Assembly: GCF_000191885.1 (NCBI RefSeq)
Contig: NZ_AEWI01000012.1
Coordinates: 1 to 64,000 of the forward strand
Direction: 5' to 3'
Length of the DNA: 64,000 nucleotides
Origin: Anaerophaga thermohalophila DSM 12881
Lineage (GTDB): Bacteria > Bacteroidota > Bacteroidia > Bacteroidales > Marinilabiliaceae
The number at the start of each line of letters is the position of its first letter. The stretch's first letter is position 1. A model generated the notes under the pieces. It worked only from the letters and a program-made list of their open reading frames with translations, made no database searches and was not told the origin of the DNA. Below are positions 45,393 to 54,502 of this stretch, piece by piece. The position numbers and the translations under genes were made by a program.

Positions 45393-47456
45393 ATGAAGCG
45401 ATATTTTTCAATAGCCGTCCTTTTTCTTCTGATGGTTTCAACGGTAAGTGCACAACTTGACCGGACGACGCCTCCGGAACCGGGCCCGGCTCCGGAAGTT
45501 AAAATAGGTGACTACAAAACATTCACCCTGTCTAACGGGCTGACCGTTATTGTTGTAGAGAACCATAAAGTACCTATGATAACCTATTCTCTGACACTTG
45601 ATGTGATTTTACCACGCGAAAACGATGCCGTGGGTTATATTCAACTGGCGGGTGATTTGCTGCGTGCCGGAACCACCAATCGTACCAAGGCGGAAATCGA
45701 TGAAGCGGTTGATTTTATAGGTGCTACACTTCAGACTCATTCTAAAGGCATATATGGCCGGTCGTTGTCGAAACACAGTGAGCAATTATTGGAGGTTATG
45801 TCCGATGTGTTGTTAAATCCTACATTTCCCCGGGAAGAGCTTGATAAACTGGTAACCCAGTATAAAACAGCAATTCAGGCCAATAAGGAAGAATCGCGTG
45901 CTATAGCAGAAAATGTTGCCGGTATCCTTGTTTACGGGAAAGATGATCCCTATGGGGAGATAATGACTGAAAACACACTCGACAATGTAACAGTGGAACT
46001 TTGTAAGAACTATTATACGTCTTACTTCCGTCCCAATGAAGCTTATTTGGTTATTGTAGGTGACATTTCGGTGAAAGATGCGAAAAAGCAGGCCGGAAAA
46101 TATTTTGGCGATTGGAAAGAAGGTCCTGTTCCACAAAATCTTTTCCCTTATCCGGCTTGCTATGAACAACCGAAGGTTGCCATTGCCAATAAGGAAGGGG
46201 CAAACCAGTCCACCGTGATGGTGACGCATGAAGTCATGCTTATGCCCGGACATCCCGATGCCATAAAAGCACGTGTGATGAACCAGATACTTGGGGGTGG
46301 CTCTTTCAACGCCCGGTTATTTCAAAATCTCCGTGAAGACAAAGGATTTACCTATGGTGCTTATTCCAGACTGGAATCTGACGAACGTGTAGGCCGCTTC
46401 ACTGCTGCGGCCGATGTCCGGACTTCTGTTACCGACAGTGCTCTTACCGAGATTCTGAAAGAAATGGAAAGAATGCGTTCCGAACCCGTATCTGATGAAG
46501 AGCTGCAACTGGTAAAGAATGTGATTGCCGGAGAATTCGGGCGTTCGCTTGAAGACCCGCAAACAGTGGCCCGTTTTGCCCTGAATATCGAGCGATACGA
46601 CTTGCCGAAAGACTATTATGAAACGTATCTCAAGAAAGTAGAAAGTGTTACCAAAGATGATGTTCGGGAAGCAGCCATGAAATACCTGAAGCCCGGCCAG
46701 GCTGTTATTCTTGCCGTTGGAAATGTTTCTGCCATCGAAGAAAAGATGAAAAAGTTCAGCCCTTCGCAGGAAGTAACTCAATACGACTATTACGGGAATG
46801 TCGTAGAGAAAAAAGCTATTTCCGGCGACGTTAAAGCTTCTGATGTGATAGAAAAGTACATTGAAGCAATTGGAGGAAGAGAGGCCCTGAATGAAGTTGA
46901 TGATTTGAAAATGGTTATGGGTATGGAAGTCCAGGGAATGGCTCTGGAAGTTAACCTGTTTCAGAAACGCCCCGGTAAGCTGTATCAGGAAACAGTTATG
47001 AATGGAAATGTTGTTTCCAAACAGGTTTTTGATGGGGAAAAAGGAAAGATGCAATCGCCTATGGGAGAGCAAGTCATTGAGGGTGAGGCATTGACCCAAA
47101 TGAAAGAAAGCGCTAAAATTTTCCCCGAACTCACTTATATGAAAGATGGTGTAAAACTGAAGATTGAAGGTATAGAAAACGTGGATGGAAAAGAGACCTA
47201 TAAGGTTGTTGTTACCAAACCTTCAGGAACTGTTTCAAGCGTTTTCTATGGTGTTGAGGACGGTCTCAAATATAAAGAAGTGGCGCAGACTCCGCAAGGT
47301 GCTGTTTCTACCACTTTTGCCGATTATGAAGTTGTTGACGGGATTCTTTTTCCTATGACCATGAAACAGGTAATGGGGCCGCAAAGTTTTGATATTCAGA
47401 TTAAATCGGTTGAATTAAATACCGGTATTGAAGACAGCCGTTTTGAAGTGAATTAA
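45393..47456 (+). CDS. M16 family protein without zinc motif, plus C-terminal LolA-like domain
   Basis: A 687-aa exported protein (MKRYFSIAVLFLLMVSTVSAQ). Residues about 30-460 are two M16 domains, but the HxxEH position reads YIQLAGDLLRAGTTNRT, so it is not catalytic. The Arg-Tyr type region GAYSRLESDERVGRF of the second domain is present. Residues about 475-687 look like a LolA/outer-membrane-lipoprotein-sorting-like beta domain (KYIEAIGGREALNEV, KRPGKLYQET), an uncommon addition. It presumably forms a heterodimer with the upstream active subunit. The gene ends before a strong hairpin. Confidence 0.88.
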   Translation: MKRYFSIAVLFLLMVSTVSAQLDRTTPPEPGPAPEVKIGDYKTFTLSNGLTVIVVENHKVPMITYSLTLDVILPRENDAVGYIQLAGDLLRAGTTNRTKAEIDEAVDFIGATLQTHSKGIYGRSLSKHSEQLLEVMSDVLLNPTFPREELDKLVTQYKTAIQANKEESRAIAENVAGILVYGKDDPYGEIMTENTLDNVTVELCKNYYTSYFRPNEAYLVIVGDISVKDAKKQAGKYFGDWKEGPVPQNLFPYPACYEQPKVAIANKEGANQSTVMVTHEVMLMPGHPDAIKARVMNQILGGGSFNARLFQNLREDKGFTYGAYSRLESDERVGRFTAAADVRTSVTDSALTEILKEMERMRSEPVSDEELQLVKNVIAGEFGRSLEDPQTVARFALNIERYDLPKDYYETYLKKVESVTKDDVREAAMKYLKPGQAVILAVGNVSAIEEKMKKFSPSQEVTQYDYYGNVVEKKAISGDVKASDVIEKYIEAIGGREALNEVDDLKMVMGMEVQGMALEVNLFQKRPGKLYQETVMNGNVVSKQVFDGEKGKMQSPMGEQVIEGEALTQMKESAKIFPELTYMKDGVKLKIEGIENVDGKETYKVVVTKPSGTVSSVFYGVEDGLKYKEVAQTPQGAVSTTFADYEVVDGILFPMTMKQVMGPQSFDIQIKSVELNTGIEDSRFEVN

Positions 47457-47483
47457 TCCTTTTTTATTTCCTTTTTTTGACCG

Positions 47484-47521
47484 AAATACCCGGTAACTTA
47501 CTGTAAGTTTCCGGGTATTTT
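47484..47521. terminator. Hairpin terminator after the M16 pair
   Basis: AAATACCCGG...CCGGGTATTT forms a 10-bp stem extended inside by AACTTAC/GTAAGTT. It lies 27 bp after the M16 stop and is followed by TTTTCTAT on the plus strand. A T-rich run also precedes it, so it may work in both directions. Confidence 0.75.
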
Positions 47522-47721
47522 CTATATGCAGAATAACGGACCGGCATATAGAACTGAAGCTTTTTATTGATGTACGACTCACACCGGCGCTGATTTATAG
47601 TCATTAACCAGTAGTGGGATTTTACTTTTTTGAATTTCTTTGTAAACCGGACAGAGGGTAACGGAAAAACAACCGATTTTGAAGGAGCAGTGAGGTTAAA
47701 ATGGTTTTTTTGAATAAGGGA

Positions 47722-49632
47722 TTAAACCCTTTTTTGTACAATTTCCCGTGCAGCATTTCTAATGCTTTCCATATCAAAGCCGCAATCGCGTGCCAGTTCT
47801 GTTTGGGTACCCTGGTCGATAAACCGGTCCGGAATTCCCAACCGTTTTGTCGTTGCCCGATAACCGTTTTCAGTCATAAACTCCAAAACAGCTGAGCCAA
47901 GTCCGCCAATTATCGTTCCATCTTCTATCGTTATGATTCTTTTATATTTAGCTAACACTTCATGAAGTAAAGCTTCATCCAAAGGTTTTACAAAACGCAT
48001 ATCGTAGTGTCCGGCAGAGATACCTTCTTCTTTTAGTTCCTGAACGATGCGTGCAACTTTCACGCCTACTGGCCCGATCGTCAGAAATGCCAGGTCTGTT
48101 CCCTCGGCCAGTTTTCTGCCCGTACCGATTTCAATTTTTTCAAACGGGGTTTGCCAGTCTATCAGGCTGCCACAACCCCGCGGATAGCGGATTGAGAACG
48201 GTCCCATGCCGGGTAGTTGGGCAGTGTACATAAGGTTTCGCAGTTCCGATTCATCCATGGGAGAGGAGACAATCATGTTGGGTATGCACCGGAAATAGGC
48301 CAGGTCAAAAGCTCCGTGGTGAGTGGGCCCGTCGGCTCCGACCAGGCCTCCTCTGTCGAGACAGAACACAACATTTAGTTTTTGCAGAGCTACGTCATGT
48401 ATGGCCTGGTCGTATGCTCTTTGCATAAATGTGGAATAAATATTGCAGAAAGGGACCATACCGGAAATGGCCAGACCAGCCGCAAAAGTGACGGCGTGTT
48501 GTTCTGCAATGCCCACATCAAACGCGCGGTCGGGCATCTGTTCCATCATAAGATTCAGGCTACAACCGGTGGGCATGGCAGGAGTTATCCCTACGATTTT
48601 TTCATTTTTCCTGGCCAGTTCAATAATGGTGTGGCCAAAAACATCCTGAAATTTGGGGGGTTTGGGCTTGTTGGAAACAGTTTCCAGAAAACGACCCGTA
48701 TGTCGATCAAATTTACATCCGGTGGCATGCCAGGCTGTTTGGTTTTCTTCGGCCAGCTTAAATCCTTTGCCTTTTTTTGTTATGATATGCAATACTTTAG
48801 GGCCTTTTATTTCTTTCAAATCTTTAAGTATGTTGGCCAGTCTTTCAACATCATGCCCGTCAACAGGGCCAAAATAGCGGATGTTGAGTCCTTCAAAAAT
48901 ATTGGTCTGACGTGTCAATAAGGTTTTAATGCTGTTGTTAATCTTAACGATCATTTCACGTGAGCGGGGGCCGCCTATATTGAATTTTTGCAATGCTTTG
49001 AAGACCTCTTTTCTCAGTTTATTATAGGTTTGGCTGGTGGCAATGTCTACCAGATATTCGCTGAACCCGCCCACGTTAGGATCAATGGCCATGTTATTAT
49101 CGTTGAGAACAACCAGCACATCGGCTTTGCTTGTAGCAAGATTGTTTAAGCCTTCAAAAGCAAGCCCTGCAGTCATTGCACCATCTCCTATCACTGCAAC
49201 AGTTTGGCGGTTTTCTCCCTTGGTCCGTGCCGCAATTGCCATTCCCAGGGCAGCAGAGATGGATGTGGAAGAATGGCCTACCCCGAATGCATCGTATTCA
49301 CTTTCGAAAATGTTGGGAAATCCGCTTAATCCCTTATATCTTCGATTGGTATGAAAACGATCCCTTCGGCCTGTCAGTATTTTATGTCCATAAGCCTGAT
49401 GTCCTACATCCCAGACAATTTTATCGTATGGCGTGTTAAAAACGTAATGAAGGGCCACAGTAAGCTCTACCACTCCAAGACTGGCTCCGAAGTGACCGGG
49501 ATTGCACGATACGGAATCGATGATGAAGTCCCGGAGTTCTGCACAAACCTTTATCAGATCTTTCTGAGGTATTTTTCGCAGATCTTCCGGACTGTTTATT
49601 CTTTTTAAAAATTCTGTTTCGGCCTCTCCCAT
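47722..49632 (-). CDS. dxs: 1-deoxy-D-xylulose-5-phosphate synthase
   Basis: A 636-aa thiamine-diphosphate enzyme, standard length. Motifs: [18 protein letters not shown], the TPP-binding [18 protein letters not shown] with downstream [12 protein letters not shown], the second-half catalytic region [16 protein letters not shown] and [21 protein letters not shown]. It condenses pyruvate and glyceraldehyde-3-phosphate in the MEP isoprenoid pathway. It is monocistronic as far as can be seen, with a -7 box about 48 bases upstream. Confidence 0.97.
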   Translation of the reverse strand: MGEAETEFLKRINSPEDLRKIPQKDLIKVCAELRDFIIDSVSCNPGHFGASLGVVELTVALHYVFNTPYDKIVWDVGHQAYGHKILTGRRDRFHTNRRYKGLSGFPNIFESEYDAFGVGHSSTSISAALGMAIAARTKGENRQTVAVIGDGAMTAGLAFEGLNNLATSKADVLVVLNDNNMAIDPNVGGFSEYLVDIATSQTYNKLRKEVFKALQKFNIGGPRSREMIVKINNSIKTLLTRQTNIFEGLNIRYFGPVDGHDVERLANILKDLKEIKGPKVLHIITKKGKGFKLAEENQTAWHATGCKFDRHTGRFLETVSNKPKPPKFQDVFGHTIIELARKNEKIVGITPAMPTGCSLNLMMEQMPDRAFDVGIAEQHAVTFAAGLAISGMVPFCNIYSTFMQRAYDQAIHDVALQKLNVVFCLDRGGLVGADGPTHHGAFDLAYFRCIPNMIVSSPMDESELRNLMYTAQLPGMGPFSIRYPRGCGSLIDWQTPFEKIEIGTGRKLAEGTDLAFLTIGPVGVKVARIVQELKEEGISAGHYDMRFVKPLDEALLHEVLAKYKRIITIEDGTIIGGLGSAVLEFMTENGYRATTKRLGIPDRFIDQGTQTELARDCGFDMESIRNAAREIVQKRV

Positions 49633-49679
49633 TCCCGTTTTCCTTGATTTTAGGTTAAATGATAATCGTTTTAATCGTA

Positions 49680-49687
49680 CAAAGATA
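49680..49687 (-). promoter_or_regulatory. Candidate -7 box of dxs
   Basis: TATCTTTG on the minus strand fits TAnnTTTG and lies about 48 bases before the dxs ATG. No convincing -33 box was found. Confidence 0.45.
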
Positions 49688-49769
49688 AAAGATTGTTAAT
49701 ATTTTGACTATGATTGATGCCCGGGGTTTTTATATTTGTAAAATAATTGTCATTAACCATCCGTTTTCT

Positions 49770-49837
49770 GATGAAACGAGCATGGCAAAGTTTACCACTG
49801 CAAGAATATGTATAAATACTTGCATGTGAGTTCCATC
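49770..49837. repeat. REP-like hairpin repeat, copy 3 (inverted)
   Basis: GATGAAACGAGCATG...CATGTGAGTTCCATC is the reverse complement of the units at 28969-29132, with the same core. It is followed by the same AT-rich spacer and by a truncated fourth unit at 49867-49889 (GATGAAACGAGCATGACAAG). Confidence 0.72.
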
Positions 49838-49866
49838 AGGCCAATAACTTAAATATATTTTATACT

Positions 49867-49889
49867 GATGAAACGAGCATGACAAGGGG
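49867..49889. repeat. REP-like hairpin repeat, truncated copy 4
   Basis: Only the first arm and a few following bases (GATGAAACGAGCATGACAAG) remain, 29 bp after copy 3, a spacing identical to that between copies 1 and 2. Confidence 0.6.
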
Positions 49890-49981
49890 TGCCTGCGGAG
49901 CACGTGTATATGACAGACATACATCCGGTACAAATTTTTATGAGTTTACAGACGAACACTAAACTGTTAATTAACCACCTT

Positions 49982-51001
49982 ATGAAGTTTTTCCGATATC
50001 TTTTTTACAGCATTATTGCAGGTTTCTTTTTTATGGCTTGCGTACCTCTGAACCAGTTTCGCGAACTTGAAGAGGCCAATAAGCAGCTTTCCGATAAAGT
50101 GGAAAGCCTTGGAAGTGAAAATGAGGTGCTTCAGGGACGCACCGAAGAATTAAAGGAACTTGCCGATCGTTTAAAGAAACAGGTTGCAGAACTTACAGCC
50201 GATACTCTCCGAAAAGGGCGGGAAGCCAGGAAATGCAGGAACGACCTTCAGAAACTGAGAGAAGAGTATGACAATCTTCTCAGTCAATTACGTAACCAGA
50301 CAGGCACGGGCGATACGGAAGAACTACTTGCTTACCTTCAGAAACTGCAGGAAGATCTTCAACAAAGGGAAGATGCTCTTATCGCGGCCGAACGTGACCT
50401 AAAACAAAGAGAGCAGGAACTGCACGATGCAACTGCCAGTCTCGATGAAGCCCGGGCCGAACTCGAAGCTCAAAATCGGCGCCTGCTTGAACTGGAACAG
50501 GCACTTGCAAAGAAAGACAGTGCCAGTCGTGCACTAAGGAAAGCCATTGCGGATGCACTGACCGGATTTGACCAAAGCCAGTTGAACGTACACATGAAGA
50601 ACGGTAAAGTATATGTTTCGATGGAGGAGAAATTACTTTTTGGATCAGGTAGTTATCAGGTTAGTTCCGAAGGCGCTTCGGCCATCAGACAGGTAGCCAA
50701 AGTCTTGGCCGACAATGAAGATATCAACGTTATGATTGAAGGGCATACCGATCCGGTTCCTTATCGTAGTGGGGTTTTGCTCGACAACTGGGATTTAAGT
50801 GTTAAACGGGCAACTTCGGTTACACGGATACTCCTGGAAAATTCCGGAATTGATCCTTCAAGGGTCATTGCTGCCGGGCGTGGTCCGTATGTCCCTCTGG
50901 TCTCGAATGAGACAGCCGAAGGAAAAAGGAAGAATCGCAGAACTGAAATTATATTAACACCAAGGCTCGATCAGGTTCTGGAAATACTCGAAAACAATTG
51001 A
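49982..51001 (+). CDS. OmpA-like lipoprotein with coiled coil
   Basis: About 339 aa from ATG 49982: signal peptide with lipobox (MKFFRYLFYSIIAGFFFMAC), then a long heptad-rich coiled coil (about 25-190, ELEEANKQLSDKVESLGSE and following), and a C-terminal OmpA/MotB peptidoglycan-binding domain with LLFGSGSYQVSSEGASAIRQ (in parts), IEGHTDPVPY and RAAGRG-like VIAAGRGPYVPL...KRKNRRTEI. It probably tethers the outer membrane to peptidoglycan. The frame is open 31 codons upstream, but the lipoprotein start is clear. A MITE remnant begins right after the stop codon. Confidence 0.87.
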   Translation: MKFFRYLFYSIIAGFFFMACVPLNQFRELEEANKQLSDKVESLGSENEVLQGRTEELKELADRLKKQVAELTADTLRKGREARKCRNDLQKLREEYDNLLSQLRNQTGTGDTEELLAYLQKLQEDLQQREDALIAAERDLKQREQELHDATASLDEARAELEAQNRRLLELEQALAKKDSASRALRKAIADALTGFDQSQLNVHMKNGKVYVSMEEKLLFGSGSYQVSSEGASAIRQVAKVLADNEDINVMIEGHTDPVPYRSGVLLDNWDLSVKRATSVTRILLENSGIDPSRVIAAGRGPYVPLVSNETAEGKRKNRRTEIILTPRLDQVLEILENN

Positions 51002-51002
51002 T

Positions 51003-51059
51003 GAGCCGGGTATAAAAGCATCTTTTTTATTGCCAAACTCGTTCTTGATTTAAATTTTT
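51003..51059. mobile_element. Class 1 MITE remnant, truncated by a class 2 insertion
   Basis: GAGCCGGGTATAAAAGCATC through TGCCAAACTCGTT...AAATTTTT is the left ~57 bp of a class 1 element in the inverted orientation. It stops exactly at the target duplication ATTTTT of the class 2 element at 51060. The other half of class 1 is not found on the far side. Confidence 0.8.
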
Positions 51060-51201
51060 GAGTGCAGTCTAAAAAGCCTTTTGACCCCTAAATCCCTTAA
51101 AGGGGACTTTTTCAAACTGCTGATTTTTAACAGTTACCCTTTAGGGATCAGAGGTAAAAATGGTAAAAATCAGCAGTTTGAAGGCTTTTTATACTGCACT
51201 C
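51060..51201. mobile_element. MITE-like element, class 2, copy 2 (inverted)
   Basis: A 142-bp element from GAGTGCAGTCTAAAAAGC to GCTTTTTATACTGCACTC, the reverse complement of 43512-43653. It has exact 6-bp flanking repeats ATTTTT (51054-51059 and 51202-51207). Confidence 0.9.
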
Positions 51202-51344
51202 ATTTTTGAAACGAACCTGAATTTAGAGGGCATAATTTTCAAAAAGGCATGGACAAATTTGGCTAACGCTGATCTTATGATTCATCGTGAGTGTCATCAG
51301 ACCAATAATTCAGATAAATTGATCATAAACGAAGTTGCGCTCTT

Positions 51345-52952
51345 TTAATGATCATTGTGCCTCAGTTCAATGGTCTCGGGATAATCGCTGTTGTAATGAA
51401 GTCCGCGGCTTTCTTTTCTCTGGCGGGCCATTTTGATGATGAGGTAACCAACCTGTATGGTGTTTCGAAGTTCGCAAAGACGCTGAGAGACCGTTGAACG
51501 CTGGTAAAGGTCTTCTGTTTCGTGATACAATATTTCCAGCCGGTCCAGCGCGCGTTTCAAACGCAGATTGGAGCGAACTATTCCTACATAGTAGCTCATG
51601 ATCTGTTCGAGTTCTTTCTGACTTTGGGTAATCAGAACCATCTCTTCGGGGTGCGTGGTGCCTTCATCGTTCCATTCCGGCACTTCATTGCAGAACGAAT
51701 AATTATTAAAAACAGTTGAGGCATTTTTTGCAGCGGCATCAGCAAACACAATGGCCTCGAGCAAAGAATTGGATGCCAGACGATTGGCGCCGTGAAGCCC
51801 GGTGCAGCTGCATTCACCGGCTGCATACAAACGGGCAATCGAAGTTTTCGATTCCATATTGACCTTAATTCCGCCACATGAAAAATGCGCTGCCGGAACT
51901 ACCGGAATGTATTCTTTTGTGATATCAATTCCCAGCGACAAACACTTATCATAAATGGTCGGGAAATGCTTTTTTATTTCTTCGGCCGGTTTGTGTGTTA
52001 CATCCAGGTACACGTAATCGTCGCCGGTGGCTTTAAGCTCGTTGTCGATGGCACGAGCCACTATGTCGCGTGGTGCCAGGCATTCGCGCTCGTCGTATTT
52101 GTGCATGAACTTTTTGCCGTCGCGACGACGGAGGATGGCACCAAAGCCACGCATGGCCTCAGTGATGAGGAACGAAGGTCTTTCTTTGGGATTGTACAAA
52201 GAGGTAGGATGGAACTGGATAAATTCCATGTTCTCTACGATACCTTTGGCTCGGTAAACCATTGCTATTCCATCACCTGTGGCGATGACCGGATTGGTGG
52301 TGGTCTGATAAACGCTGCCGACACCGCCCGTGGCCATCATGGTCACTTTCGAGAGTATGGTTTCAACAGAATTGGTTGTCCGGTTCAGCACATAAGCGCC
52401 GTAACATTCTATGTCTCGCCTCCAGCGGTGTACAAGTTCTCCCAGATGATGCTGGGTAATAATTTCTACGGCAAAATGGTTTTCCAGTATTTCAATATTT
52501 GGATGTTTTTTTACAGCCTCAACAAGACTTCGTTGTATTTCATAGCCGGTTTGGTCTTTGTGGTGTAATACCCGGTTTTCGGAGTGCCCGCCTTCGCGAT
52601 GAAGATCAAATTTTCCGGTTTCATCCTTGTCGAAATGAACCCCCCACTTCAGAAGTTCTTCTATCTGTTTGGGAGCTTCTTCCACCACTTTGCGTACGAC
52701 CTCTTTGTTGCAAATGCCGGCCCCTGCAGTTAGGGTATCCTCAATGTGTTTCTCGAAATTATCGGGAGCATAAGTTACTGAAGAGATACCTCCCTGCGCA
52801 TAGGAGGTATTGGTCTCATCCAGCCGCGTTTTGCTGATGACACATACCTTTCCCTTATCCGCCACTTTAAGGGCAAAGCTCAGTCCTGCAACACCTGATC
52901 CTATAACCAGAAAATCAACCTTCTTGCGCCGTGAAGTATCTGCTTTTCTCAT
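51345..52952 (-). CDS. nadB: L-aspartate oxidase
   Basis: A 535-aa flavoprotein. FAD-binding DFLVIGSGVAGLSFALKVADKG is at the start, with TNTSYAQGGISSV, HREGGHSENRVLHHKDQTG, ENMEFIQFHPTSLYNP, and the active-site region VVPAAHFSCGGIKVN. This is the NadB signature (Ser-Cys-Gly-Gly near the His). It oxidises L-aspartate to iminoaspartate for NAD synthesis. nadA and nadC are not adjacent in the window. A C-terminal helical domain completes the family length. Confidence 0.94.
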   Translation of the reverse strand: MRKADTSRRKKVDFLVIGSGVAGLSFALKVADKGKVCVISKTRLDETNTSYAQGGISSVTYAPDNFEKHIEDTLTAGAGICNKEVVRKVVEEAPKQIEELLKWGVHFDKDETGKFDLHREGGHSENRVLHHKDQTGYEIQRSLVEAVKKHPNIEILENHFAVEIITQHHLGELVHRWRRDIECYGAYVLNRTTNSVETILSKVTMMATGGVGSVYQTTTNPVIATGDGIAMVYRAKGIVENMEFIQFHPTSLYNPKERPSFLITEAMRGFGAILRRRDGKKFMHKYDERECLAPRDIVARAIDNELKATGDDYVYLDVTHKPAEEIKKHFPTIYDKCLSLGIDITKEYIPVVPAAHFSCGGIKVNMESKTSIARLYAAGECSCTGLHGANRLASNSLLEAIVFADAAAKNASTVFNNYSFCNEVPEWNDEGTTHPEEMVLITQSQKELEQIMSYYVGIVRSNLRLKRALDRLEILYHETEDLYQRSTVSQRLCELRNTIQVGYLIIKMARQRKESRGLHYNSDYPETIELRHNDH

Positions 52953-53270
52953 GTGGTAAAGATTTTTGAAAAGGTAAAATTACAAAAATCTTTATTGTCT
53001 GTTTTAATTACGTGTACGTATTCATTGCAGGGCTTAAATATTTTTTTCAGGTGATATAAGTTTTTGTCTGTTTTTATACCACGCTGAGAACGCAAAATTA
53101 ATGGAATGCTAAAATCGCAAAGACAAGATTTTATGATCTTTTGCAGCAATTTTGCGTGCTGATTTCAGCGGCATTTGGGTGGAAAATTTTACCAGTGCTT
53201 CAGATATTTAGCGATTGCAGGGTATTTATTTCTGTCCGTACCATCATAACAGATGATTTTTTACAAAAGT
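52953..53270. other. AT-rich intergenic region, nothing recognised
   Basis: This 318-bp gap lies between the nadB start and the convergent-side end of the glycosyltransferase gene on the same strand. It should contain the nadB promoter, but no -7 box, terminator or repeat stands out. Confidence 0.4.
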
Positions 53271-54500
53271 TTAGCGAAGTCTTGACATCAAGTATTGATG
53301 AAATAGTTCTATTCTTGATTCAAAGGAATGCGATTGTAAAGTTCTCCGTTGGCCTCTCTTTGCAATTTTTTCGCATTCATCAGGGTTATTCATCAGCCAT
53401 TTTATTTTTTCCACGCATTCGTTCGGTGTTTTGTATGTCACGACTTCTTCGTCAATTCTGAAAAAATCTGATATGTTGCTTTTGTAGTCGGTAACAAGAC
53501 AAGTTCCTACTCCGGTTGTTTCAAAAAGGCGCATGTTGGCTGCGTAATCACCGGCACAATCAATGTGAATGTTAAAACCAATTTTAGCCCGTGACAAGGC
53601 TTTGAACATGTCGAGTCCGAAAACCGGTGGTCTGGCCCTGTCATAAAGCTTTTTAGAGAGCATCAACCGGCGCGGCATCTTTTCATGATTTCTACCCTTT
53701 CTGATGACTTTAATAGCATCTGTCAGTTTGTGTAAACCGAAATTGTCCAATGTCCGGGCAGCGATAAAAGATGCCTGTCTTTTTAGTAAAGCAGTGAGGC
53801 TTCGGTCTGGTAAATTTCCGTAAAAGGCGATGGGAATATCATCATTTATGAGTTGTTCCAATACCTGCCGGCGTGTACTGTGAAAACCTTCATCGGCAAA
53901 GATGGACCCGATAAAAACAAAAGGAACTTCAGGGAAAGGGTTGTCACGATCTATTTTGTCAAGAATACGATGGTCAAATGCATGGGGGATAACTACCGAG
54001 TCAATGTTATATTTCTTTAATTGTTGTTGAAAGAAAGGGGAGCAAACGGTGAAAAAATCAAAAGTCTGAAAGGCATTTACCTGGGCCGGAGAAAAAGGAG
54101 CACAAAGATTTCCGATACACAAGCGGATTTGGGAATGTTTCTTTTTGAGCATATCAATGAAAGAACCATTGAAAGTTACAGAATCCTGAAAATAAATAAT
54201 TTCAGGCTTAAAATAGTTGATTTGTGCTTCTAAAATGGCATCGGCCGATGCGTCCGGAGAAATATTATTTTCAAGCGCCCAGGCTCTTTGAAGCGATTCC
54301 GCGTTGGCAACAACTTCCATGGTCTCCATGCCTTTTTGTGCTAACAGGCGACCGTAATTATCCGACCATGCAAAATACTGTCCCATCAGATGGTCGTATT
54401 GTTCCCGGTAACTTAGCGATTTGACCTCCGGATATTTACCATAGTAATGATTCAGAAATCCCCGGTAATAACTTGATATTTTCAGAAACCTGATGGTCAT
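53271..54500 (-). CDS. CgeB-like glycosyltransferase
   Basis: A 409-aa protein with the GT-B architecture of spore-maturation CgeB-like/DUF3880 glycosyltransferases. The N-half includes KPEIIYFQDSVTFNG and FFTVCSPFFQQQLKKY; the C-half includes FVFIGSIFADEGFHSTRR, KIGFNIHIDCAGDYAANMRLFETTGVGTCLVTDY and a final WLMNNPDECEKIAKRGQ, the typical end of glycosyl-transferase group 1 domains. It is the last gene of a four-gene sugar operon, 2 bp after the aminotransferase gene. Donor and acceptor are unknown. Confidence 0.78.
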   Translation of the reverse strand: MTIRFLKISSYYRGFLNHYYGKYPEVKSLSYREQYDHLMGQYFAWSDNYGRLLAQKGMETMEVVANAESLQRAWALENNISPDASADAILEAQINYFKPEIIYFQDSVTFNGSFIDMLKKKHSQIRLCIGNLCAPFSPAQVNAFQTFDFFTVCSPFFQQQLKKYNIDSVVIPHAFDHRILDKIDRDNPFPEVPFVFIGSIFADEGFHSTRRQVLEQLINDDIPIAFYGNLPDRSLTALLKRQASFIAARTLDNFGLHKLTDAIKVIRKGRNHEKMPRRLMLSKKLYDRARPPVFGLDMFKALSRAKIGFNIHIDCAGDYAANMRLFETTGVGTCLVTDYKSNISDFFRIDEEVVTYKTPNECVEKIKWLMNNPDECEKIAKRGQRRTLQSHSFESRIELFHQYLMSRLR

Positions 54501-54502
54501 TA

